Shown here: positions 33,819 through 43,745 of the stretch, piece after piece
How the letters are laid out: each line of letters opens with the position of its first letter
Numbering within the stretch: the stretch's first letter is position 1
Origin: Chara braunii
Lineage: Eukaryota > Streptophyta > Charophyceae > Charales > Characeae
DNA length: 58,288 bases
Reading direction: 5' to 3'
NCBI GenBank assembly: GCA_003427395.1
Contig: BFEA01000351.1
Location: 16,820 to 75,107, forward strand
The notes under the pieces: generated by a model
The model's database searches: none
What the model was told of the DNA's origin: nothing
Seen by the model: the letters and a program-made list of their open reading frames with translations, nothing else
Position numbers and translations under genes: made by a program

Positions 33819-35135
33819 GTATCATCATGGGTCCTGACGAGGGCTCAAGCTTTCCCAAAGCGTCTCGCGTGCCGGCTAATAAGCAAGACTTAGTATCCAC
33901 AGAGAGGCGGTACTTTGTAGTTACCTGCCGCGAGACTAATGACATTACCCTACAAAAATGTACGACCTTGCAGAAGAGTTATGCGTGTTGCTCGTCGCTA
34001 TTCGCAGGCGAGCAAAGAGACCTTGTAGATCTGATAGTTGATGACGACAGCTACCCAAGAGGTACTCGCCTTTCTCTCCTCCTGTTTGACTTCCTCCTAG
34101 CTTACTCGTGCGAACCACACGTGTCACCAGTCTTTCACCTCATCTCTCCCAGTTCGTCTCCAGTTGCTCGAGTGCCATTCGTTTCCCACGCTCGTATCGC
34201 TGCTCTGATCGCTCCCAACCACATAGCTAGGCTACGTGTCTCGCCTCACTCACTTATTCTTCACGTGACTCGTGACTAAAGCACTCTCTTGACCTGTGCA
34301 TGCGTCGTCAAAAGCTCCAGCGGGACTTTCCTGTCTGATCATTCAAGGGAGGACCAACGATGACAGCCAGATCTTACACATGTGAGTCTGCCTTAGTTGC
34401 TGCGCGCACAAGATGGGAGATGCCGCACTCATGCTTCCCGTCCAGAGGACTAGAACAGCGCTTCTGCCGCTAGAGAGCTAAGTGCAGTTCCTCTCTGCTC
34501 AGCGCTTACACTTCACTTACTGAACACTTCCCTCGTAACTATCTTTACGCCAAAGAGGGAGAACAATACACCACACTAAGACTCTCGAGATAGGTACAAA
34601 TGCATCGCTTTGATCTCTCCTTTTCACGCTTTAACTTCGATCTCCCGCAATAATGCGAGAGGAACCCTCCATGGTTCAGCAGACGCTAAACACCACGCGG
34701 AAACTCGAAGGCAGCAGTTGACTTTAGTCGCACTGCGCAAGCTCATATCCCGCTCATCCACCAGGTCCCCCTTTTCACTCTGCTGCGCACCCTCTGCCTT
34801 ACACGCGTCCCTTGGTGCGGTCTATGCACGCATGTCCCCTCTCCTTTTCCTCCCGCATGCCGAAGTCAAAGTTGACCTCCGTACGCTGAACACCACCTTT
34901 CCTTCTGGGTTTCTCTCTCTTTACGCCACGTGTAGCCCGAATATATATCTCACCACCTCACGCTGCCTCACATTGTACTCGTGCCGCGCTCAGACCAAGT
35001 ATCTATAACCACCCCGCGCTGCCTCGCATTCTACTAGTGCTGCCTCCCCGATGGTCCAGCCTCAGTTGGCCTCATTCTGTGCCGGGCCGAACTGGCCTCA
35101 GGCCCGTCTTCCACTGGTCCAGCCAGCGGGTGGTT

Positions 35136-35545
35136 TCACCGAATCTGATCCAGTCCATGCCAGGACTGGACATCCGCCTCGCGATCGCTCATCTCTGACT
35201 CCCCATCAGAGTCCCTCTCCTTGTGTTGTACCTCCCTGGTCGTAGTCCCAGTTGACGAGTCATCCTCATGGTAGGTGACTGTTACCCGCATGCTCGCAGT
35301 CACCCCGTCCCGTCTGCACCTTCGCTCAGCCCTGTTACGCGCCTCGGTAATCGCTGCCTTCAGCCCTTCGTCCCTCCTCATTTCCTGCTCCCTATGGCTG
35401 CACACGTTAACTCTCAGCCTCACCTCCCCTTCAGGCTTACTGTAGGCCAATATGGTTTCCACTGTAGTGCCCCTCTCATCCTCTCTCCCACATCCAGGAA
35501 GATTTCATATATCTTGGTCTGTAACCACGCAGGCCATTCCGGTCC
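35136..35545 (-). pseudogene. ORF A, 3' LTR copy (frameshifted)
   Basis: The N-terminal GYRPRYMKSSWMWER part and the METILAYSKPEGEVRLRVNV part are in different frames because 2 bases are missing in a CT run relative to the 5' LTR. The downstream 108 codons stay open. Confidence 0.75.
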
Positions 35546-36261
35546 GCCATAGCCACTCGAAATAACCAGGCTCCGTTCGGTAAACTGCGCAGTACTAAGC
35601 CATCAACCTCGAGTAGCGCGCCACTCTCCGCCGGAGTTCACAGTACAGACAGTGTACTACCCAGCTACCGGCCGCGGATGATATCCCGACTATCAGAAAA
35701 AAAAAGAGGAGAGTCTTGCCCTCACGGTACCCCAATGTGTCATGACTTGCCCTTTCTCTCGCTTTATAGGATAGCTGTCCGTTGGGGTCCGAAAGATCGG
35801 GTAGACCCTGACTAAAATAAAAAAATAAAAAAGTTTAAGAAAAATGCAGGACAGAATCTCAACAGTCAAGGCACTAGCAGGATTCACAACCACCACTAAT
35901 CGTTAGTCCCCGTGAAGTGACATTAGACCCGAAGTTGTGGTCCCATAACGGGATACCGATGGACATACTCGCCTCCCTAAAACACGCTATCGACCTGCTT
36001 TTATTGGGTACCCGTGTCCGATGGTAAGGAGGGGGTTCATGACCTCCTATAGGGGGTGATGAGCTTCCTACCGATGAGGCCGCGGGTCACCCCTCTTTTG
36101 GAGTCCCACTGCGCGGCGCTTAATCGGACAATCTTCCCACATGTGATATACAAGGGGCCGACCAACTTAGGCCGTAGACCCCTAAGCCTTGAATTTGAAC
36201 CGTTGGCCTTCCCGCGAAATGACAGGCCGAAAGGAAAATCCGCGTCTGAAAAATCGGCAAG

Positions 36262-36262
<1 letters not shown>

Positions 36263-36331
<69 letters not shown>
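36263..36331. repeat. (TAA)n microsatellite, 3' LTR
   Basis: About 22 ATA/TAA units; the 5' LTR has a shorter tract at 54917-54977, a post-insertion length change. Confidence 0.95.
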
Positions 36332-36334
<3 letters not shown>

Positions 36335-36890
36335 TATCATAGAAAAGTAGGAAAATCGTAACGTCATAATGGCTTGAAGCCATCGGATTCTCCCCGAACT
36401 AAAGCATGGGTTCAGACCTGACGATGTATTTTCCTTTTTTCCTTTTTTCCTTTTTTCCTCTTTTTCCCCTCTTTTATTCCGCCTTGTCCCTCTCTTTTCT
36501 TTTCCTGTGACAGTGACCTCTGCTCCTCGCACCTAACCCATAACTTGGCAAAAGGGGTTCAGCGTGAAGTAGGTAGGGCAGTGCCCGCCCTTTTACTTTC
36601 GCGTCCCAGGGCGAACCCGGCGGCTACCACGGCCACAGGCCGGTTGTGCTCCGCTGTACAGCAGGGCGCCGAGCCTGCGTGGACCAAAGGAAAGTCTTGT
36701 GGCGCACCCCCTTCTTTTTGCTGAGGCAGGCATCAACAGGAGTAGTCCACACCGGACACATACCAGGTACTAGGGGTCGTAGAAGCTCGAGGACATACCT
36801 ACGGGCAGCAACGTCGAAGTAAGAGGCCGACACCAGGCAGGGACTTGGTACTCAGAGGAGGGCCGGGACACCGCGCCCTCCGACATAATA

Positions 36891-36904
36891 CCAACCCCCC
36901 ACCC
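36891..36904 (-). other. Polypurine tract of element 2
   Basis: On the minus strand GGGTGGGGGGTTGG lies 5 bases before the 3' LTR start TGTCGG, the position expected for the plus-strand DNA primer. Two T-containing positions make it imperfect. Confidence 0.65.
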
Positions 36905-37181
36905 AGCGTCCTCGTTGGGTCTAAGCACTTGTACATCAGGTGTAAAACGACCCGCTCCGGTAGCGCACTCACACTTTTTCCTTTTGAAACTCGTGGTGTA
37001 GTTAGTATTGCGGCTTCTACGCCAGCCAGCTTATCGCACTCTCATAGCGTTCACGTTTTTCTCTCTTACAGCTCGTGGTGACTAACGCGATCGATACAAT
37101 CAATTTCTTCCTCCTTCTTCGGCAGTCCACCATTTCTTCATCGCAGTACTCCTTAGTAAGACGTCTTCTTCGTCTCCCACC

Positions 37182-37652
37182 ATGCCTGAAGCGTGTAGGG
37201 GACAGGGAAGAGGAAGAGGAGGGAGAGGGGCTAAGGCCCGGGAGGAGCCGCCGGCTCGTACGCGGCGTGATTACAGTTTTGAGGAGGAGGAATAAGAGGT
37301 ACGGGGCTACGGAGCGCACTCAAAGTCTTACCTGCGCCGCCCGCTCCCTTCATGGTACGAAAGGACTCCATCCCCGGAAAGGATGGAGTACGTCCGGAAA
37401 AAGTTTGAAGCGCGCTATGGCGTGCCCGACACTTCCTCCCCTCCTTACTCTCCCGGAGCTCCTGTCACCCCTACGACGAGTAGAGCTCTAGTGCCTACTC
37501 CGCCATCCTCTATCCCTTGCGCAGTTTCCTCACCCCCTCACTCCAATAACTGCATTCTTTTCAACATTTTCTTTCTTCTCTGTCTACTTCAGATCGAACT
37601 TATGACAATTTTCTACATCCTGTATAAACGTGACTTTTTTTCAACCTTCTGA
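37182..37652 (+). CDS. Antisense ORF between pol and 3' LTR (one internal stop)
   Basis: Begins ATG with PEACRGQGRGRGGRG, a Gly/Arg-rich basic start. It reaches RRDYSFEEEE, a TAA at 37293-37295, then continues in the same frame as YLRRPLPSWYERTPSPER, VRKKFEARYGVPDT and a Pro/Ser/Thr-rich stretch. It runs opposite to gag-pol. A polypyrimidine tract ending in CAG near 37590 could be a 3' splice site, so the tail of the frame may be intronic. Extra antisense ORFs at this position are known in plant Ty3/gypsy elements (for example Grande). No homolog is recognised; it could also be a nucleic-acid-binding protein remnant. Confidence 0.5.
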
Positions 37653-38340
37653 GTCAATTTTCCCTTCAATTTCTCAGTTCACCCCTCACTTCATAGTGTC
37701 CCTAGCTTGAGAGTTTGAGCACCTTGAGGCCGAGGATACAGGTTCCTCGTGAACCAGACCGCTTGTCGGCCACCAAATAAATTTAAGGAGGATTATGTTT
37801 TCATTCTCTCGTTTGCTGATGATTCTGACCTCTTGGCATTCTGAGATTTGTTCTCAATCTGAATTTTATGCCAGAGAAAAGTTACCTTAACCTTCACCTT
37901 GGCTGAAAGATCGAAAACATTGTCAGTCTAATACCAATGCTTGGGACACCTGCACAGTCTGCCATGCTGGGAGCAGGGTATACCAAACCCTTTTTCTGTT
38001 TTCTGGCCTGAGTGAGGTGTCTTCTCCTCTCGAGTAACTCAGGGGACCTTGTTTTCTTTCTCTAGTCTGAGTGAGGCGTCTCCTCAACTTCTCAGATAAA
38101 AGGAATGAGATACCAAACCCCTTTTCTTTTCTCTGGTCTGGGAACTTCAAGTAAGTATTTATATACCTGCAAAACAGTGAGTCCAACAGACAACAAACTA
38201 TGCCCCAGCAAGCAGGCTCCCCGACAGTTATCAGCCAAGCAACAAGTAAAAAAAAAAAAAAAAAATAGAATAAAATAAAACAATAAAATAATAAAATAGT
38301 AAAATAATAAAATAATAAACACAGCAAGATAATTCTTCAC
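37653..38340. other. Retrotransposon 3' internal spacer
   Basis: AT-rich, with a direct repeat of TACCAAACCC-TTTTCT...CTGGNCTG (37980 and 38112) and an A18 run followed by AATAAA-rich DNA (38248-38320). No gene is supported. Confidence 0.45.
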
Positions 38341-38365
38341 ATCCAAGAGTTATTGACTGCCTTGG

Positions 38366-38560
38366 TTTTGGCCCACCACTGGCCAGGAATGACAGACGTC
38401 CCGTCAGTCTGACATACCTCATTCGGCCCGTTTCAGGCCAGGACTAGTCAGACCATTTGTCTTGACAGACCCTTTGACCTGCCTCCAGGTCAGGACCAAC
38501 ATACCCACTACTCGAGTATGACAGCCCTTTGGCACTCTCGCCAGGACACCCAGACTATAG
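38366..38560. repeat. Second small array of hairpin-forming repeats
   Basis: Four units share a TTTG-start and AGGA-end pattern with changing complementary arms: GGCC/GGCC, CGGCCC/GGCC, GACCTG/CAGGTC, GGC/GCC. The motif GACAG(T)AGACGTCCCGTCAG occurs on either side (38390 and 38580). Confidence 0.55.
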
Positions 38561-38739
38561 CGGGTCTGGTCACCCTACGACAGTAGACGTCCCGTCAGTC
38601 AAACTGTCCCGAACCCGGATTTGACCACTGCGGTCGGGGACCGGCTCACCCACCAGTTTTTGGCCAAGGGCGCTGGCTGCCCCGCCCAGATTTTTGAACG
38701 TAGGACCTGGTCTAACTACAATTCAAGGCTCTGGCGAAC

Positions 38740-39420
38740 CTTACTGGATTGCATCCTCTGACTGCGGTAGGGTTCCAGCTGACCCCTTTCGACCTCACAG
38801 GCCAGACCCTCGGAGTTTTAGCCTCAATTGAGTACGGAATTCGACACTCGTGCCGGGGACCTGCTGACCCCACCAGATTGCAACCTATTGCGGTAAGGCT
38901 TTGGCTGACCCCGACAATCAATGCATCCTTAGGTTAGAAAAGACCCCAGGCACAGACAATCAGGCAAGCATATCATAATCCACAAGCAGACTGCCCATGC
39001 CCCACAAGAAGACAAACTTTCTCAAGAGACGTCCCTTCAATCTCAAGAGGCACTGAACAACAATATGATAACCAGTACCAAGCCCTTACATGAGACCTCC
39101 CTTCAGTCTCAAGAAGGATGCTTAGTGTTGGCCCCGATGAGGTCCCTTCCCTCAACTGGGAATTTCTTTTCCAAGAAAATACTGAAATGCTGATCTCAGA
39201 GAGGTCCCTTACCTCATCTGAGTGAAGACATACAACTTAATCAAGGGACATGAAGCCCCTCTACTGACAACTCTCAGTTAAGTAAAGTTGAACTTCTTTA
39301 TGCCTGTGCTCATCTGAATTTCTTAGATGAACAACTTAGTCAAGAGACACGAAGTCCTTCTGCTGTCAACTCTCGATCAGACAGAACTGAACTTCTTTAT
39401 ACCCATCATGCTTTTCTCTT
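38740..39420. repeat. Degenerate direct repeats in the 3' internal spacer
   Basis: GATTGCA-CCT-TGCGGTA-GG repeats at 38748 and 38876. A diverged 100-bp unit, ACAACTTA-TCAAG-GACA to GAACTTCTTTAT, occurs at 39233 and 39326. Several GAGGTCCCTT units lie between. The segment 39421-39749 has no supported feature. Confidence 0.5.
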
Positions 39421-39749
39421 TATCATAAGAATATTACTGATTGCATCTTCTGATGTGCCACAACCATGAATTCCTCAGATCTTTGACACTGCGTCAATGC
39501 TCACGAAAACTGTATCTCACAGTTATCCCCCACTCTCAGGGACTTGAGACTCATGGATCGACTGTAGCATTGCATCAAAGATATAGTCTCATTAACTCTG
39601 TTGCTTGCTGGAACAGAAAATTAAACGACATGCTGAAAAATTGAAATAATGAATTGACCATGCACGAACGATCATAGTCCGCTGAAAACTCAGTCTTGCT
39701 GTCTCATTGTCTTACAATACCTTTCTCTCAGTTCTCTGGAACTGTTCTC

Positions 39750-40145
39750 TCACTTGGATGACTGACCTTTCTTTCCTCTCTTTGAGGTCACTGTAGGGAT
39801 CAAATCAGGATCTCTGAAAATGAACTTACGAAGTCTTGACCCTGATACCATGTCACGAATCTTGGATCCATCCATCTCTGAAATCTCATAAACTTTGTCG
39901 TCTGCCTCTCCTGTGATTCTGTAAGGACCAAGTCACTTGGACTCCAACCTTTTAGTCTATTGTGTCTCAAGAGAACTGTCGAACAAAATGACAACATTTC
40001 CAACTTTCAGTTTTTTTTTTCTTATACATTTTTTCTTGTTCCATCTATCTTGATCTGATAATCTGTTGGATGTCATTTTTTCTGCAGCATCCATCACTGC
40101 CTGATCAACTTCCGATATCTGCCTCATTCTGATCTGGAGTAACTC
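39750..40145 (-). pseudogene. Integrase C-terminal GPY/F region
   Basis: Directly downstream of the RNase H-integrase frame. It reads VGNVVILFDSSLETQ, stop, TKRLESK, stop, LGPYRITGEADDKVYEISEM, then SGSRLRKF. Both stops lie where related integrases have Trp, consistent with TGG to TAG and TGA. This module is known to follow the catalytic core and help binding. No chromodomain was seen. Confidence 0.8.
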
Positions 40146-41660
40146 TCAAATAGAATAATCTCTGCCGCTTTCTTGACTCGACCATGTCTTGACTATATTC
40201 TCAATAGACAATGTAGCATATCGGCCATACCACAGAGTAAATGGAGCATAGCCAGTAGTCCTCTTGACTGTTATGTTGTCAGCATAGACATCAACTCTTA
40301 ATAATTTTGGCCAGTTACTGAGATTTCCTTCACACCACTTGGCCAATGAGTCTTTCAAAGTTCTGTGACCTCTTTCAACAGGTGCATTCGCTTGTGGGTG
40401 GTAAGTAGTCACATATCGAATTCTGACACCCAATCTGAGAGTGGTTCTTCTTAGAATCTCATTCCTGAATTCTGATCCTCTGTCTGAGACAAACTCTCTG
40501 ATAAAAGGGTACCTGAGATAGACTTCCTCTATCCAGTCAGCCACTTGCTCGGCTGTCTTCCTCTTCATAGCTTTTGCCTCAACATATCCAGAGAAATTAC
40601 CTCTCATGTTCAATATATATCTCATCCCGCCCTTGCTTAATGACATGGTGATGAGATCTAAATGAACTCCGCTGCCTGACTCTACCAAAATAATGGGAAA
40701 TAAAGGTTCAATCATTCTTGTGGTAGACCTCTTCTGACATAGCACACATGATTTACAAAACCTGAAAATCACGTCTCTCATGTCAGACCAGAAGTAAAGT
40801 TTGACAGTCTCAGAGTAGGTTGCCTCAGCAGCCCTGTGGCCACCAGCAACTCCCTCATGTAGAGCAACAATTATCTCTAACTGACTCTCTTTACCACATA
40901 CCACTCTTAGTGGAGGTAGTTCTCCCTTACCATCCACAAAGAGATGTCCTCTTTTTAGTCTGAATTTCTTCCTTGAATTTTTACAATAATATTCCTTCAG
41001 CTGCTCCTTTTCCATCTTCTTACCAATCTCTTGATAACTTTCGTCATATTCTTCAGAAATGAAAAATATATCTTCCTTCTTTTCACCTTTTTCTTCTTCT
41101 TTTGAACCAGAACTTTTTCCCACTTCATGAGCAGCCACTGCTGCTGCATTAACTTTAACATACCAATCATTTGGCTCAATCTCTTCTTCTTTCCCAAGAA
41201 TCGACTCATAAACATAGGCATTAGGGATCTCGTCCCAGCTATCCCTTTCTTCAGGCCACAAACTCCACTTGTAGGAGCGTGGTACTTCATAATCCTCATC
41301 ATTTTTTTCATTCAGAAAATTATCAACATAGGCAGATTCTTCAATCATCCCATTTACATCTTCTTCTTCATCTTTTCTCCATTCAATCCTTTTCAAGCCA
41401 TCTGCTCTGTTCTTCTCAGTGAGAATCTTTTCCAACTTAAAATTAAAAGTCCAAATGAAGGCAATCCACATGCTGACTGTTGGATCTACCTGCTGGTGCT
41501 TCTTTATAACACCAATCACAACAGATGCATCAGTCCTCAAGATGAATCTCCTCCCTAGCACATAGTGCCTGAAGCACCTGAGGCTATGGATGATTGCCAG
41601 CAACTCTTTTCTGAATTGGGTATAATCTCTTTCTGTAAAAATTAAGAGTCCTGCTATCAA
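40146..41660 (-). CDS. pol: Pol: RNase H (3' part) and integrase
   Basis: 504 open codons. RNase H: TERDYTQFRKELLAI and ILRTDASVV; its first catalytic Asp lies upstream and reads Asn (AANGGPVALGG). A lysine/glutamate-rich linker follows. Integrase: zinc-binding LHEGVAGGH and CKSCVLC, then the DDE core with D in HLDLITM, D in VSDRGSEF and E in PVERGHRTLKDSL, all present. It would cleave LTR ends and join them to target DNA. The real start is not here: a 1-base change at A5 (41637-41641) brings the frame in from RT. Confidence 0.93.
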   Translation of the reverse strand: MIAGLLIFTERDYTQFRKELLAIIHSLRCFRHYVLGRRFILRTDASVVIGVIKKHQQVDPTVSMWIAFIWTFNFKLEKILTEKNRADGLKRIEWRKDEEEDVNGMIEESAYVDNFLNEKNDEDYEVPRSYKWSLWPEERDSWDEIPNAYVYESILGKEEEIEPNDWYVKVNAAAVAAHEVGKSSGSKEEEKGEKKEDIFFISEEYDESYQEIGKKMEKEQLKEYYCKNSRKKFRLKRGHLFVDGKGELPPLRVVCGKESQLEIIVALHEGVAGGHRAAEATYSETVKLYFWSDMRDVIFRFCKSCVLCQKRSTTRMIEPLFPIILVESGSGVHLDLITMSLSKGGMRYILNMRGNFSGYVEAKAMKRKTAEQVADWIEEVYLRYPFIREFVSDRGSEFRNEILRRTTLRLGVRIRYVTTYHPQANAPVERGHRTLKDSLAKWCEGNLSNWPKLLRVDVYADNITVKRTTGYAPFTLWYGRYATLSIENIVKTWSSQESGRDYSI

Positions 41661-41663
41661 ATC

Positions 41664-42746
41664 TCAGAGGCCTCTCTTTTCCATTTTCATATTTATGAAT
41701 GAGCACACCACCCAGAGCAACTGGTCCTCCATTGGCCGCAATGATGAAGGGTCTTGCCTCCTCATCATAAAAAATGACACTCCCAACACTACACCACCAT
41801 CTTTTAGTTTTTCCTGCAGAGTTTCTGCAGTGGCTTGTCTCTTCTCATTCCATGCTAAGTTAACCCCTTGCCTTACCATCTCCCTCAGAGGCTCTGTAAG
41901 GGTAACAAAATGAGGAATGAAAATCCTCCAGAATCCACAAACACAAAAAAAACTTCTGACATCTGTCACTCTCTTGAGTGAGAAAAGCCAGTTCAAAATC
42001 TTGTCTATCTTTTTGGGGTCAGGACTCCTACCCTTGGAGAAACATCTGAAGCCAAAGATGATTACTTCTGGCTGGAAGAGAAGGGACTTTGGTCCACTGG
42101 CAGTCAGATTATATTTTTGAAGTCTCTCTATGACCATTTTTACTCCTTCAGCATGTTCCCAGACAAAATTTCTGACTCCACCTGCGACCAAAGTCTCATC
42201 CCATACCAGGGGTCCTTTCACAGGATTGTCATCCATATAGGGGCTGGCTATTTCATGAGAAATGTCTTGCATGACTTGGATCATATCCCTTTGAACCATC
42301 GCCACACCATTAGTCCAACCCTGAGGTACCACGCACATCTGAATAAGCCCTCTTGGCGTGTACATGACAGTCATTGGCCGGCTAGTGTGATCAATGAGAA
42401 ACTGATCATAGCCAGAATATAAATCAAATAGAGAATAAATGCATCGACCAGCAAAGGATTCAGAGAGGAGATCTGCATTAGGAAGACTACCTGCGTCACG
42501 TACCGTCACGGAGTTGAGCTTATGAGGATTCTGTATCCATCTCAATCCACCCCCTGGTTTCCAAAAGCAAAACCAGTTGTTAGCATACGGTCCATCAGCA
42601 GGTTCAGCAACGTTAGAAACAATTTTCTTGTCAAGATATTTTACAACTTCTGCTTCTTCTTTCAGGGCATACTTGGTCGGCCTATCATTCCATGAAACAT
42701 GATCAACTGTCCAAATTTTGGCCATCTTGATCATATCCACGTCCAA
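41664..42746 (-). CDS. pol: Pol: reverse transcriptase
   Basis: 360 codons. Motifs: WKPGGGLRWIQNPHKLN, catalytic Asp in LFDLYSGYDQF, VVPQGWTNGVAMVQRDM, YMDD at about 42227-42238, then GFRCFSKGRSPDPKKI and the connection region. All three active-site Asp are present. The last 35 codons are out of frame: an A6 run (41769-41774) shifts the frame and the one at 41637-41641 restores it. The TGA at the end of this frame results from that shift. Copies the element RNA into DNA. Confidence 0.95.
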   Translation of the reverse strand: MDVDMIKMAKIWTVDHVSWNDRPTKYALKEEAEVVKYLDKKIVSNVAEPADGPYANNWFCFWKPGGGLRWIQNPHKLNSVTVRDAGSLPNADLLSESFAGRCIYSLFDLYSGYDQFLIDHTSRPMTVMYTPRGLIQMCVVPQGWTNGVAMVQRDMIQVMQDISHEIASPYMDDNPVKGPLVWDETLVAGGVRNFVWEHAEGVKMVIERLQKYNLTASGPKSLLFQPEVIIFGFRCFSKGRSPDPKKIDKILNWLFSLKRVTDVRSFFCVCGFWRIFIPHFVTLTEPLREMVRQGVNLAWNEKRQATAETLQEKLKDGGVVLGVSFFMMRRQDPSSLRPMEDQLLWVVCSFINMKMEKRGL

Positions 42747-42791
42747 CCGCCCTCTCTCTTTATCATTAAAGGAGAATGCACATGAGAACTC

Positions 42792-43309
42792 CTAACACAT
42801 TTTGAAGATATATTTTTTCTCTTTAGGCAGGATAAATTGATCTGAGCCTATCTTCATTGTGTCGAATCTCTTTTTGGTGACCCTATTCCCCAATTTTGCA
42901 AATTCTCTTAATGCTTTAATAATTTTTCTCTCTTTTATCAATGCTTCATCATAATCTTTTTCTATTAGGACCGCCACCGGATTTTTCTTCACCCCCTTGG
43001 GCTTGTATTTTCTCTTTGACCCAGTGGCTATTTTCCTAAAAATAGATGAGTCGATGCAAATTTTAATTTCATATTTCCTCCGTTAGCAGTCTCTACTGCT
43101 TTCTTAAATGCTTCAATTTGTCCATCTTCATTCTCGAGATTACCAAGGGCTTTTATCATTTTTGAAACTTGATTAATACCCACTGAAATTTCTTCTTTTG
43201 CCTCTAGTTTACCTTCCTCTCTTAGTCTCCTAATCTTCTCAGTAGACTCTTCTTTCCTGATTGAATTAACAGTCAATTGATGCTTGAAATAATTTTTAGT
43301 GCAGACCAT
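42792..43309 (-). pseudogene. Protease-RT connecting region
   Basis: Two open pieces (43028-43309 and 42792-42992) rich in Lys and Glu. The second is in the same frame as protease and RT; the first is in another frame. They link protease to RT and show no domain I recognise. The gap 43310-43517 is full of stops. Confidence 0.5.
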
Positions 43310-43517
43310 AAAGGTCTATTCCTGAGAAGTCTCAGGATCTTGTAGGCCAATCCAGGATGACCCCTCATGAGTCATGACTGAAAAATTGGACCGCCTCCAA
43401 GAATGGGGTTCCCAAGATACATTCATGGTCTAGTTCCGACACCACAAAACCCAATAACTCGACTGACATGGTCCCAACTCTGATAGGCAGATTGTCAATA
43501 AATCCAGCCACAAAAAG

Positions 43518-43745
43518 TTATCCTGCAATATTACTCAATATATTTTGTGCAGGCCTATCAATAGTTAAATCACAAGTTTCCATCGTTCTTCGATAAAGAA
43601 GTATCATCTCCGCCCCAGAGTCCACTAAGGCTAGAATCTTCACCTGATTGATACGAATGGTCAGGTGCCCACATCCCATGGTCTTGAACCTCATCTTGCA
43701 ACCTGGCAGTGACCTGTTCACTTGGCTAGGAAAAACCAATCCCAA
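43518..43745 (-). CDS. Retrotransposon aspartic protease
   Basis: Open frame with ILALVDSGAEMILLYRR, the DSGA active-site motif of retroelement proteases, preceded by a TIRINQVK strand. It follows gag in the same frame after a single TAA (43746-43748), so it would be made only by readthrough, or the stop is a mutation (for example CAA to TAA). It would cut the polyprotein. Confidence 0.8.
   Translation of the reverse strand: MGLVFPSQVNRSLPGCKMRFKTMGCGHLTIRINQVKILALVDSGAEMILLYRRTMETCDLTIDRPAQNILSNIAG

Larger units (their letters stand above)
33819..36885 (-). mobile_element. Element 2 3' LTR, part 2 (outer end)
   Basis: Matches 52454-55522. It ends CCCTCCGACA at 36885, where homology stops (here TAATA, in the other LTR GCGG follows). 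Contains the disrupted ORF A and a longer (TAA)n tract. A plus-strand frame at 33803-34279 begins inside insert 3 and is not supported as a gene. Confidence 0.93.

Noticed and set aside
41664-41666. Stop codon regulating RNase H production
   Set aside because: The stop is seen only because the preceding 130 bases are frameshifted; the original frame reads on.
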